Assembly: GCF_034190915.1 (NCBI RefSeq)
Contig: NW_026947506.1
Coordinates: 35,753,748 to 35,817,747 of the forward strand
Direction of reading: 5' to 3'
Length of the DNA: 64,000 bases
Source of the DNA: Cavia porcellus
Taxonomy: Eukaryota; Chordata; Mammalia; Rodentia; Caviidae
The position numbers were made by a program, and so were the translations under genes. A model generated the notes under the pieces. It saw only the letters and a program-made list of their open reading frames with translations, did no database searches and was not told the origin of the DNA. This document shows positions 45,901 to 64,000 of the stretch, piece after piece (the first letter of the stretch is position 1; every line of letters starts with the position of its first letter).

Positions 45901-47397
45901 ATGTAGCCCCACCGTAGAGCATTTGCCTACTGTGTGAGGCCCTGGGCTTGATCCTTGGTATGATTAAAAAAAAAAAGCAAGTAGGCTTAAAAAATGTTCT
46001 TAAAAATATGAACCCAGGCAGGAGGAAAGGAGGGACAAGGAGTTAGATATGCATGATATGCAGTGAATTGTAACACAAACTTTGAAAACGTGTATCACAA
46101 TGTGGCTTTATTTGGATAGACTTGCCAATGATTTTCACTTTTTTAACCTGTTACTTGAATTGTTTTTGTTGCTAGTCAAGAAAAAAAATTAAAACTGTTC
46201 TCATCAGTGATCTTCCAAATCTCCTCAGAAAGTGGTAATGGGAAAGAGAATATAGCTTACCAGTGCAGCATATGCTTGATACCCCCACAGCCCCTGCCCC
46301 AAAAAAGAAAAAGACAGTAGTTTTTAATGTCCTGCAAATAAAACTGATTTGCAAAATTGCTTAAAGAATATAGCTGGGCGTGGTGGTGCTCACTTGTAAT
46401 CCCAGCACTCAGGAGGCTAAGGCAGAATGATCATTGCAGATTTGAGATCACCCTGGGCTACAAAGTGAGCTCAAGGCCAGCCTGAACTGCATAGCAAGGT
46501 TGTCTCAAAAAGACAAATGAAAAGAAGGGGGGAAAAAAAGAAAAAGAGTAATTTGGGCTGGGGATGTAGTTCAATGGTAGTGTTTGTCCAGCATGTGCAA
46601 GGTCTTAGGTTCCACCTCTAACAACACAACACAGCAATTAAGGGTAATTTTTCATCAAACTAAGCACATTTGGTTTTAAATATGGCTGCAGATATAATGG
46701 TTTTGTCCCCAAGAGGCACCTGTCACTCACGATCCAGCATTTGGGAAGAGGACAACCTGAGCCCTGAAGGTTGCTACCACTTAGCAAAGCACTGTCCTAA
46801 GTCCTGCCAAAGACCAACATTCTGCTGTTTTGGTTTCACCCTCAGTACAAGATCTTACTGCAAGGCTGCTGGTACGAACTGTTTGGAGGGAGTCCCAGTA
46901 ACTTCCCCACTGAACTGTATGGAGGCGACCAGGGACACCTGACACAGCCTCTTCTGGGGGAGCAGAGTCTGCTGACACACTGGTCCCCGGCATACAGCTT
47001 CTCCAGTGACTCCCCGCTAGACTCTCCCACCAAGTACCCGCCTCTGTACCCCCCTGGCAGGATCATCCACCTGGAGGAAGAGGGAGCTTCTGGGAGGTGA
47101 GTGCAAGGGTGTATGGGCTCTGGAGCCTCTGCTGGCCACCAGGGAGAGCTGAGCTCCTAGGAAGCTTCGCTAGGTGCTCTTCTCTTTTTTTATTGAAGGT
47201 TTGGCTGCTGTTCTGCTGCTCAGTACAGGGCGAGGTGGGCACATGAAGCGGAATTCAGCAGAATACTCATAGGCCCAAAGATGCTGACTGACCACATGCC
47301 GGACATCCTAATGAGAGCCCTGGACACCGTGGTCACCAACAGAGCAGCCTGTCTCTCCTGTCCAGGGCATGGGGTCTCTAGTGTGGATGTGGCATGA
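15854..47397 (+). CDS. DAGLB: DAGLB, diacylglycerol lipase beta (complete, 15 coding exons)
   Basis: This is an sn-1-specific serine lipase that cleaves diacylglycerol to 2-arachidonoylglycerol and a free fatty acid; it supplies endocannabinoid and eicosanoid precursors in microglia, macrophages and neurons. The coding exons are 15854-15948, 17918-18069, 28195-28366, 29233-29491, 31241-31363, 32247-32374, 35453-35579, 37807-37890, 39509-39586, 42763-42843, 42929-43056, 45174-45242, 45326-45398, 46846-47096 and 47199-47397. They total 2019 nt, 672 codons plus stop, the human length. Four N-terminal membrane segments (about residues 18-40, 57-82, 101-123 and 131-153) precede a cytoplasmic alpha/beta-hydrolase domain. 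The nucleophile is Ser443 in GHSLG, with Asp495 (LGKDVIP) and His639 (MLTDHMP). Every junction is GT-AG and in phase. The start [11 protein letters not shown] follows a gcgcc context. DAGLA is excluded by the short C-terminus. Confidence 0.97.
16385..16730 (+). repeat. Two B1 SINEs and an ID
   Basis: B1-like at about 16385-16480; a full B1 at about 16492-16632 ('gccaggtgtggtggcacact' to 'aaccctgtctcaaaag'); an ID-like part at 16650-16710. Confidence 0.8.
16980..17882. repeat. SINEs near DAGLB exon 2
   Basis: Antisense ID at about 16985-17055; sense B1 at about 17587-17688 followed by an ID to 17765; antisense ID at about 17805-17882, ending 35 bases before the exon 2 acceptor. Confidence 0.7.
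17918..18069 (+). CDS. DAGLB: DAGLB exon 2
   Basis: It is 152 nt long, residues 32-82, with acceptor tccacag and donor gtaaac. It completes membrane segment 1 ([10 protein letters not shown]) and carries segment 2 ([18 protein letters not shown]). Its 3' neighbour is a 10-kb intron. Confidence 0.95.
18100..18242 (-). mobile_element. Old L1 fragment, antisense (left part)
   Basis: 'acccatttaaaatgtatgat' and 'acctattaccacaatcagct' match the reverse-complement 3' region of ancient L1 (L1M type). It resumes at 18692 after an LTR-like insertion. Confidence 0.65.
18243..18690. mobile_element. LTR-like (MaLR-type) insertion in the old L1
   Basis: About 450 bases run from 'gttatggcttaaatatgaag' to '...gtgttttggtctaccagt' and split an L1. 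The ends and internal phrases (cctcattaatggactgatcc; catggacttaaacctctcaa) resemble mammalian-wide LTR elements. The family assignment is tentative. Confidence 0.45.
18912..18943. repeat. (TG)n microsatellite
   Basis: About 15 TG units beside an antisense ID. Confidence 0.95.
18960..19040 (-). repeat. ID SINE beside (TG)n
   Basis: 'ggtactggtgatcaaatcca' to 'gagctacatcctcagccc'. Confidence 0.75.
19585..19838 (-). repeat. ID and B1 SINEs
   Basis: Antisense ID remnants at about 19585-19640 and 19660-19718; antisense B1 at about 19728-19836 ('gagatagggtcttgctgaat' to 'ccatacccagc'). The left RPL37 target-site repeat follows directly. Confidence 0.75.
19850..20240 (-). pseudogene. RPL37: RPL37 processed pseudogene
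   Basis: The minus strand reads a near-full-length copy of ribosomal protein L37 (93 codons to 19929): [27 protein letters not shown] and the C-terminal SSSS are clear. There is no intron. A poly-A tail is visible as a T run at about 19856-19882, and an 11-base target-site duplication (ctacacctgtt) flanks it at 19839-19849 and 20241-20251. The ATG has become ACG, and several zinc-binding cysteines are lost, so it is a dead retrocopy although the frame is open. Confidence 0.9.
20322..21145 (+). pseudogene. IL2RG: IL2RG processed pseudogene (common cytokine receptor gamma chain)
   Basis: The plus strand shows the intronless remains of the gamma chain. It begins with the signal peptide ([11 protein letters not shown]) where the ATG has become [21 protein letters not shown] and ITSGS follow, then the WSEW-type box as WSE-stop, LGNNASK, and a membrane segment (LVISLVCVC). 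Stops and frameshifts are many. The copy runs without introns through what are several exons and ends shortly after the transmembrane part, where a B1 SINE begins at about 21140. It lies directly beside the RPL37 retrocopy. Confidence 0.85.
21140..21295 (+). repeat. B1-type SINE ending the IL2RG retrocopy
   Basis: 'gctgggtgtgtatggtggtg' through the doubled 'cagcctga' units to 'tttgtctcagaagaac'. It is inserted at the truncated end of the IL2RG copy. Confidence 0.8.
22020..22420 (+). repeat. B1 SINE and B1+ID composite
   Basis: A full B1 at about 22022-22170 ('gggtgtggtggcacatgctg' to 'ccctgtctcaaaaagg') and a diverged B1+ID at about 22248-22420. Confidence 0.8.
22820..23640 (+). mobile_element. 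L1 LINE 3' end, sense
   Basis: It contains ORF2-terminal sequence (cacctcactccagaaagaat; caaatgcccatcaactaatg) followed by a purine-rich 3' UTR at about 23390-23530 and an A-rich end. It is opposite in orientation to the L1 at 24070. Confidence 0.8.
24070..25075 (-). mobile_element. L1 LINE 3' end, antisense
   Basis: Reverse-complement L1 sequence reaches from the 3' UTR into ORF2 (ccattcctcagtcagtgggc; gacttgcatctttcgaatga; ttctgttggtggtttctctt). It overlaps in content with the sense copy at 22820-23640, giving an inverted repeat. Confidence 0.8.
25085..25195 (-). repeat. B1-type SINE
   Basis: 'gagacctagtcttgctaagt' to 'gctgccatgcctgctgg'. Confidence 0.75.
25590..26870 (+). pseudogene. DCUN1D1: DCUN1D1-like processed pseudogene
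   Basis: Recognisable pieces include [18 protein letters not shown] then ILAW, ATQCEFS-stop-[25 protein letters not shown], and [14 protein letters not shown] to ARTKCTT. They follow the DCN1-like cullin-neddylation co-factor. The copy starts near DPQD, lacks about 50 codons between the ELG and EMA-like parts, has in-frame stops and a frameshift, and is intronless. The terminal GTKSTT-like stretch favours DCUN1D1 over DCUN1D2. The sequence from 26113 to about 26870 probably is its 3' UTR, and 25590-25675 may be 5' UTR; both are inferred. Confidence 0.8.
26882..27310. repeat. B1 and ID SINEs after the DCUN1D1 retrocopy
   Basis: Sense B1 at about 26884-26985; antisense ID at about 27092-27165; sense ID at about 27239-27300. 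Confidence 0.75.
27430..27790 (-). repeat. ID and two B1 SINEs
   Basis: ID remnant at about 27437-27498; B1 at about 27548-27680 ('gagacaagagtttcattatg' to 'cacgcctggcc'); a second B1 at about 27692-27790. Confidence 0.8.
28195..28366 (+). CDS. DAGLB: DAGLB exon 3
   Basis: It is 172 nt long, residues 83-139, starting [16 protein letters not shown]. It includes membrane segment 3 and the beginning of segment 4 (GIIATVVV). The acceptor is gtttcag and the donor gtgagg. Confidence 0.96.
29233..29491 (+). CDS. DAGLB: DAGLB exon 4
   Basis: It is 259 nt long, residues 140-226. It finishes membrane segment 4 ([16 protein letters not shown]) and enters the cytoplasmic domain with DPLGGK and the cysteine cluster [13 protein letters not shown]. 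The donor is gtaagc. Confidence 0.95.
29925..30645. repeat. SINEs in DAGLB intron 4
   Basis: Sense B1+ID composite at about 29925-30090 and antisense B1 at about 30510-30645 ('tttgagacagggtcttgtta' to 'cactgtcatgctcagc'). Confidence 0.75.
31241..31363 (+). CDS. DAGLB: DAGLB exon 5
   Basis: It has 123 nt in phase 0, residues 227-267. It starts [20 protein letters not shown] and ends in a variable serine/glutamate-rich stretch ([16 protein letters not shown]). The acceptor is catgcag and the donor gtaagc. Confidence 0.95.
31882..32060 (+). repeat. B1+ID composite in DAGLB intron 5
   Basis: 'gccaggcatggtggcacatg' to the ID part 'gatgcacctcagtgcaaaag'. It occupies the middle of a short intron, about 190 bases before exon 6. 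Confidence 0.75.
32247..32374 (+). CDS. DAGLB: DAGLB exon 6
   Basis: It is 128 nt long, residues 268-309 plus two bases. It starts [18 protein letters not shown] and includes [11 protein letters not shown], in the N-terminal part of the lipase domain. The acceptor follows a long T run (ttccag); the donor is gtaggt. Confidence 0.95.
32375..35452. other. DAGLB: DAGLB intron 6
   Basis: It is SINE-rich: antisense ID at about 32718-32780 and 33140-33215; antisense B1 at about 32825-32935, 33718-33830, 33985-34105 and 34120-34268; sense B1 at about 34500-34780; and an ID-like element at about 34790-34880. No other gene is seen. Confidence 0.75.
32718..34880. repeat. SINE block in DAGLB intron 6
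   Basis: Antisense ID (32718-32780 and 33140-33215), antisense B1 (32825-32935, 33718-33830, 33985-34105 and 34120-34268), two sense B1 (34505-34605 and 34633-34780) with CAAA and AAAT tails, then an ID-like part to 34880. Confidence 0.75.
35453..35579 (+). CDS. DAGLB: DAGLB exon 7
   Basis: It is 127 nt long, residues 310-352. It starts with [15 protein letters not shown] and ends HISFHDK. The acceptor is ttttatag and the donor gtatag. Confidence 0.95.
35775..37605. repeat. SINE block in DAGLB intron 7
   Basis: Sense B1 at about 35778-35890; diverged B1/ID at about 36365-36535 and 36550-36740; antisense B1 at about 36893-37024; antisense ID plus B1 at about 37428-37607. Confidence 0.75.
36225..36355 (+). 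mobile_element. MER5-like DNA transposon fragment
   Basis: 'tagttcttagcttttgctgc', 'gggatcacctggggagatta' and 'cagagctttaaaagc' follow the hAT-type MER5 order. It is short and diverged; the assignment is tentative. Confidence 0.45.
37807..37890 (+). CDS. DAGLB: DAGLB exon 8
   Basis: It has 84 nt in phase 0, residues 353-380: [15 protein letters not shown] to [10 protein letters not shown]. The VVAVRGT strand is typical of lipase_3-type folds. The donor is gtaaca. Confidence 0.95.
38825..42120. repeat. SINEs in DAGLB introns 8-9
   Basis: Antisense ID and B1 at about 38828-38985; sense B1+ID at about 39815-39965; antisense ID and B1 at about 40990-41172 and 41935-42115. Confidence 0.7.
39509..39586 (+). 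CDS. DAGLB: DAGLB exon 9
   Basis: It has 78 nt in phase 0, residues 381-406, starting [13 protein letters not shown] and ending DCVAHK. It begins the regulatory-loop side of the lipase core. The acceptor is ctctgcag and the donor gtactt. Confidence 0.93.
42763..42843 (+). CDS. DAGLB: DAGLB exon 10
   Basis: It has 81 nt in phase 0, residues 407-433, [16 protein letters not shown] to SQAFSIAP. It is separated from exon 11 by an intron of only 85 bp. Confidence 0.95.
42929..43056 (+). CDS. DAGLB: DAGLB exon 11 (nucleophile serine)
   Basis: It is 128 nt long, residues 434-475. [20 protein letters not shown] carries the nucleophile elbow GHSLG with Ser443. Residue 446 is Ala where, as I recall, human DAGLB has Gly. 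The exon continues through [11 protein letters not shown]. The acceptor is cccccag and the donor gtaaag. Confidence 0.96.
43285..44400. repeat. SINE block in DAGLB intron 11
   Basis: Antisense ID at about 43285-43373, 43508-43582 and 43788-43868 ('accggggattgaactcacga'); antisense B1 at 43385-43488; sense B1 at about 44030-44160 and 44228-44320, followed by an ID to 44400. Confidence 0.8.
44423..44467. repeat. Interrupted (CA)n microsatellite
   Basis: Two CA blocks separated by 'tact', next to a GCGC-rich alternating stretch (gcgtgcgcacgcgcac) after an ID. Confidence 0.93.
44640..44735 (-). repeat. Young antisense ID SINE with 3' extension
   Basis: 'cctttttatcggtaccgggg' gives the reverse complement of the extension, then 'gactgcctgcttgcaaggca' and 'gagctaaatccccagcccc'. 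It looks nearly undiverged; 'gcttttacgttt' flanks both sides. Confidence 0.88.
45174..45242 (+). CDS. DAGLB: DAGLB exon 12 (catalytic Asp)
   Basis: It is 69 nt long, residues 476-499 (shared codons at both ends). [11 protein letters not shown] contains the catalytic Asp495. The intron that follows is 83 bp. Confidence 0.95.
45326..45398 (+). CDS. DAGLB: DAGLB exon 13
   Basis: It is 73 nt long, residues 499-523, [20 protein letters not shown] then NKPK. The acceptor is tgaacag and the donor gtaatc. Confidence 0.95.
45399..46845. other. DAGLB: DAGLB intron 13
   Basis: It contains sense ID-type elements (about 45772-45850, 45893-45975 and 46555-46625) and a sense B1 (about 46370-46515). The remainder is unique. 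Confidence 0.75.
45770..46630 (+). repeat. SINEs in DAGLB intron 13
   Basis: ID-type elements at about 45772-45850, 45893-45975 and 46555-46625; B1 at about 46372-46512 ('agctgggcgtggtggtgctc'). Confidence 0.75.
46846..47096 (+). CDS. DAGLB: DAGLB exon 14
   Basis: It is 251 nt long, residues 524-606. It starts [15 protein letters not shown], then a serine/proline-rich stretch ([13 protein letters not shown]), and ends at [15 protein letters not shown]. It diverges from human more than the other exons do, in the segment after LFGG. Confidence 0.94.
47199..47397 (+). CDS. DAGLB: DAGLB exon 15, coding part (catalytic His)
   Basis: It has 199 nt of coding sequence, residues 607-672, ending VSSVDVA and TGA at 47395-47397. 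[13 protein letters not shown] contains the catalytic His639. It follows a 102-bp intron with acceptor attgaag. Confidence 0.95.
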
Positions 47398-47990
47398 CCA
47401 GACCTACTGGAAACTGCCCAGACAGTGGACACACATTTGTTCTTGAACTTTGTGACTTCTCTGAGGCCAGTATTTGGATGTCTATGGACAGAAATCTGAT
47501 TAGCCTTCAATTCAGTGGGCTTTGGAATGCCTCAAATACAAGGGAGCTACTTTTGATCACAGTATTCACAGGAGGGGGAGCCTGGGTGAGCACCAAGGCA
47601 AATAGGATTTCTGCACTGAGAGCATGGCAGAGGACTGTCCCCACGGCCACCTGGGAGCTGTCTCAGAAGACACCGCAAGTGTCTGAAGACTGTAAACTAA
47701 CCCGTAGCTTCCCTTCAGGGTCTTGTCCTGCCACAGCTTAGCTGAGTCCAAATTTGGATGGCAGGAACATGGTTTACTTTCCACTCTTTTCCTCCTGGGC
47801 GACCCTGAGTGCCAACTGCGGGTGAAGACAGCTGGATGGTGAAAGAAACCATACCCTGCACTCTATGGCCTCTGGTTACTGCCTAGGTGTTTAAACCGTA
47901 AGAGTTGAATACTGTCTCTGAGGCCTGCCAGTGGGTTCAGAGGGAGTTAAAGGAAAAAAAAGTAAATAAAGCATTTATACAGAGTTATCT
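47398..47990 (+). other. DAGLB: DAGLB 3' UTR
   Basis: It runs from the TGA to a polyA signal AATAAA at 47965-47970, so cleavage is expected near 47985. No repeats are seen in it. Confidence 0.75.
47965..47970 (+). terminator. DAGLB: DAGLB polyadenylation signal
   Basis: AATAAA lies about 570 nt after the stop codon and is the first hexamer in the 3' UTR. Confidence 0.75.
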
Positions 47991-48965
47991 GCAGTTTTTC
48001 AGGTCCCTTTAGTGGGTGGTTTCACAGCAATCGTGTGTAGTGTTTTCTTTGTACTCTCAGGAAGCTCTTGGAGAAGGTATTCATTAGGACAATGAAGTAA
48101 AAGATGGAGCTGACACGCAGGAAATGAAAGCTAAGGATGGAAGAGACGAAGGTTATGTGATTCTGAGACCTAAGGAAAATATAAACACATAATACGTCTT
48201 GAGAGAGTAGACAACAAATTCAATTCCACAGCTGAACTATTGATACACACAGAAAACTAAGCACTAATTATTCCAAAGGAAACCACAAGTGCAGGAAAGG
48301 CAAAGTTAATATATGGCACAGCCATAAGCAACTTACCAGGTAAGGCCAACAGCTAAGTCATAGCACTGAACAGGAAAGGTGTTCGAGGGTAGAGAAGGCA
48401 CCTCAGCTTTTCATGACAGGAATGTCAATGGCAAGGGCTAAATCTGAGACTCCATTAGCAGGAAAAGTATGTAATTTAGACACCTATCAAGAACTACACT
48501 GCAGATGTTGCTTCTGGCAAGGGTACAAAGAGGTAACTGCTGCTTCTGTAATGAACAGTTTTAAGCTCTTTACCTCTGGTTTCAAACAAACAAAAAAACA
48601 ACTAAAAAAATAGAAGGGGCACCATGAACACTGAGTCTAACCTTGTGGTCTAAGTTCAGGCTCTAAAAAAGGTAAGTTCATGTGGTCCACCCAGCCACTG
48701 CAGGCTATGTAAGCTATGTCTGCTTCTCAGCGATGATATCTTCAGTCTTCAGCTGTAGCCCAAGACATGGGCACACGCAGAAGCCTGCCTGCCCCAACTT
48801 GAGTCTCGCAGCCTCTTGAGACAATTCAACAAACCCCACCTGCCACCCCCGCTGTGGCACTCCCTCCATCCCTCCAACGTGGAATGCACATGTCCAGCAA
48901 CCCTGGATTTTAAAGTGAAACAAACAAACACCAAGAGCTTGTTCACTGAGTTTTCAAAAATTCAA
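47991..48965. other. DAGLB-RAC1 tail-to-tail spacer
   Basis: About 1 kb lies between the two converging polyA sites. There is no SINE and no recognisable gene. The open frames at 48413-48613 (+) and 48714-48946 (-) look like chance. Confidence 0.6.
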
Positions 48966-48974
48966 ATATTACCA

Positions 48975-50488
48975 GTCATATGATTCAAGGATTTATTAAG
49001 TCTTACATGCAAAACATACTGCTAATTGCATTAGCAAAAGATCAATGTAAAAACACTCCACAATTCTGCAACTGTCAATTAAAAAAATTTTGTTTTAGTG
49101 GTTGAAAGGTCTGACATTGTGTCCTCGCCAGTGAGTTAAGTTGTACAGAACATCATTAGCACTAGCACAGTTTACAGAACCTCACAGACCCAAAGGAGAT
49201 TGTTAGGCAAAGCCACGACAGGAAGCCTGTGTCCGTGTGGGTGAGGTAAACAGGGTCAAAGTCAGTATTAGTCACGTGACAGTGTTGGTAATCTGGCAAG
49301 ACAGTGATGTTAAGAAGGTTCATAGTTTTTAAGAATATCTAAAATATTTTAAAAACTGTAAAGCTGCAACACATGATTTTTACACCTAGTTACTAGGAGA
49401 CTAAAGAAAGCACTTAATTAGCTTTGAATAAAGTAACGTGAAAATAAGAATGCACTTCTAACCTACAAAAAAACTTCTAATGCATTACCGAAAGATTTTA
49501 TAGTACAAATAGGCATATTGCTCATTAAGAAGGGGTTCTATTAGAAAAGCACTTACTATTAGCAACTATGGGAATGACCAGTTCAAAGATGAATTAAATG
49601 CCCAATTTTGGGAGGGAGGGCCAAGGGTAGGAAAAAGCTTAACAAAAGACACTGATTAATACCAACCTTTCTTCATCATCTACTGCATTTGACAGAAATT
49701 AACCTTAAAAATCTTTACCCGTGACACTTTTTATTGTTATTTCATGTACAATGTAGTGTAAATTAATCTCTACTTCATATTTTGTCAAAATACTGTCATC
49801 CTTTGATCTCGTTATGTCTCACACACTCCACCCAGCACACCCACAACTAAAGACAGAATACTTGATTAGAGCAAACAAGAGAATGAGTCCTGTTCGAAGT
49901 CTCAGTAAAAGCTAGTAAATGATTTAAAAACCCTCACTATGAAATCAAAAAGACTGACCCAAAGAGTGAGCTGTTATACCCATTCCATTATGACATACAG
50001 TACAAAGGTACAGAATGAACATGGGCTGAGAAGTTACTGACGCGTTACACAGCAGCATGTCATTAAGGAGGCTGTTCTGCTTCACTCGATCTGAAAGCTA
50101 CTTGGATAGTGTGCACACCTCCTGATTTCAGAAGCTGCAGTCTTCTTACAAAGGTCTTTCAACAGTTTAGTGCTTAGTGTTCTTAGCACAACACCACAAC
50201 TTAGTTCAGAAGGTATTTTGGCAACTTTTAATCTGAGCAAGGATAGGGGCTTTTGAAAAATAAGGCTTTAAGAAGGCTTGTCATTTTGGGGCTAAATTTT
50301 AATATGATGTGAATTTGAACTTTTACATTTAAAACAAAACCTTAAAATTACTGATTGGTTCAAAATGGTCTTATGGAAAAATTAATCTGTAACAAAAACT
50401 TGGCATTGAGTACGAAGGCTCCACCGTTTTTTGAGCAAAGCATACAAAGGTTCCAAGGGACAGGATCAAGAACTAAGGACTTGGACAT
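48975..50488 (-). other. RAC1: RAC1 3' UTR
   Basis: It runs leftwards from the stop codon at 50489 to about 48975, some 1.5 kb, matching the long RAC1 messenger. The distal AATAAA (TTTATT on the plus strand) is at 48992-48997, and another hexamer at 49730-49735 could serve a shorter form. The region is AT-rich and free of SINEs, in contrast to the introns. Confidence 0.75.
48992..48997 (-). terminator. RAC1: RAC1 distal polyadenylation signal
   Basis: This is AATAAA on the minus strand, about 1.5 kb after the stop. The alternative at 49730-49735 would give a UTR about half as long. RAC1 is known to make two messenger sizes. Confidence 0.6.

Positions 50489-64000
<13,512 letters not shown>

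Overview
This is a vertebrate (mammalian) genomic window. Coding sequence is split into short exons with GT-AG junctions and long introns, and the introns are full of SINEs. The SINEs are 7SL-derived B1-type elements, many with an internally repeated 'gagttcaa-ggccagcctga-actacata' block, and tRNA-derived ID-type elements, so the host is a rodent. The ID subfamily and the amino-acid differences argue against mouse or rat. A beaver-like or other non-murid rodent is my guess, at low confidence.

Three protein-coding genes are present, in the mirror image of the human 7p22 order. (1) KDELR2, the KDEL receptor of the early secretory pathway, plus strand: exons 2-5 (346-7660) and a 3' UTR to about 8.7 kb; exon 1 lies left of the window. 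(2) DAGLB, diacylglycerol lipase beta, plus strand: complete, 15 coding exons from the ATG at 15854 to the TGA at 47397. The exons join in frame to exactly 672 codons, with catalytic Ser443, Asp495 and His639 all present. A GC-rich promoter precedes it and a polyA signal lies at 47965. (3) RAC1, the Rho-family GTPase, minus strand: the 3' UTR (about 48.97-50.49 kb) and exons 6, 5, 4, 3b, 3 and 2; exon 1 lies right of the window. The optional 57-nt exon 3b that makes the RAC1b splice form is intact. DAGLB and RAC1 are tail to tail, with about 1 kb between polyA sites.

The non-coding part, left to right. KDELR2 introns carry SINEs and simple repeats. The 7-kb KDELR2-DAGLB interval holds SINEs, an L1 3' fragment (about 12.1-12.6 kb) and an old L2-like stretch (about 14.5-14.9 kb). 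DAGLB intron 2 (10.1 kb) is a graveyard: an old L1 broken by an LTR-like insertion, an antisense RPL37 retrocopy with target-site duplication, an IL2RG retrocopy, two L1 3' segments in opposite orientation, and a DCUN1D1-like retrocopy. Later DAGLB introns hold mostly SINEs and a MER5-like fragment. RAC1 introns hold SINEs, another antisense L1 3' end (about 56.0-56.6 kb), an AT-rich block and a long (TG)n.

The genes share a neighbourhood, not a pathway: KDELR2 retrieves ER residents from the Golgi, DAGLB makes the endocannabinoid 2-arachidonoylglycerol from diacylglycerol, and RAC1 controls actin and NADPH oxidase. I found no bacterial-type system, CRISPR array or unknown multi-gene system. 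The most noteworthy items are the RAC1b exon, the IL2RG/RPL37/DCUN1D1 retrocopy cluster, the inverted NRF1-like pair at the DAGLB promoter, the uORFs in the DAGLB leader, the inverted L1 pair, and an ID SINE subfamily with a distinctive 3' extension.
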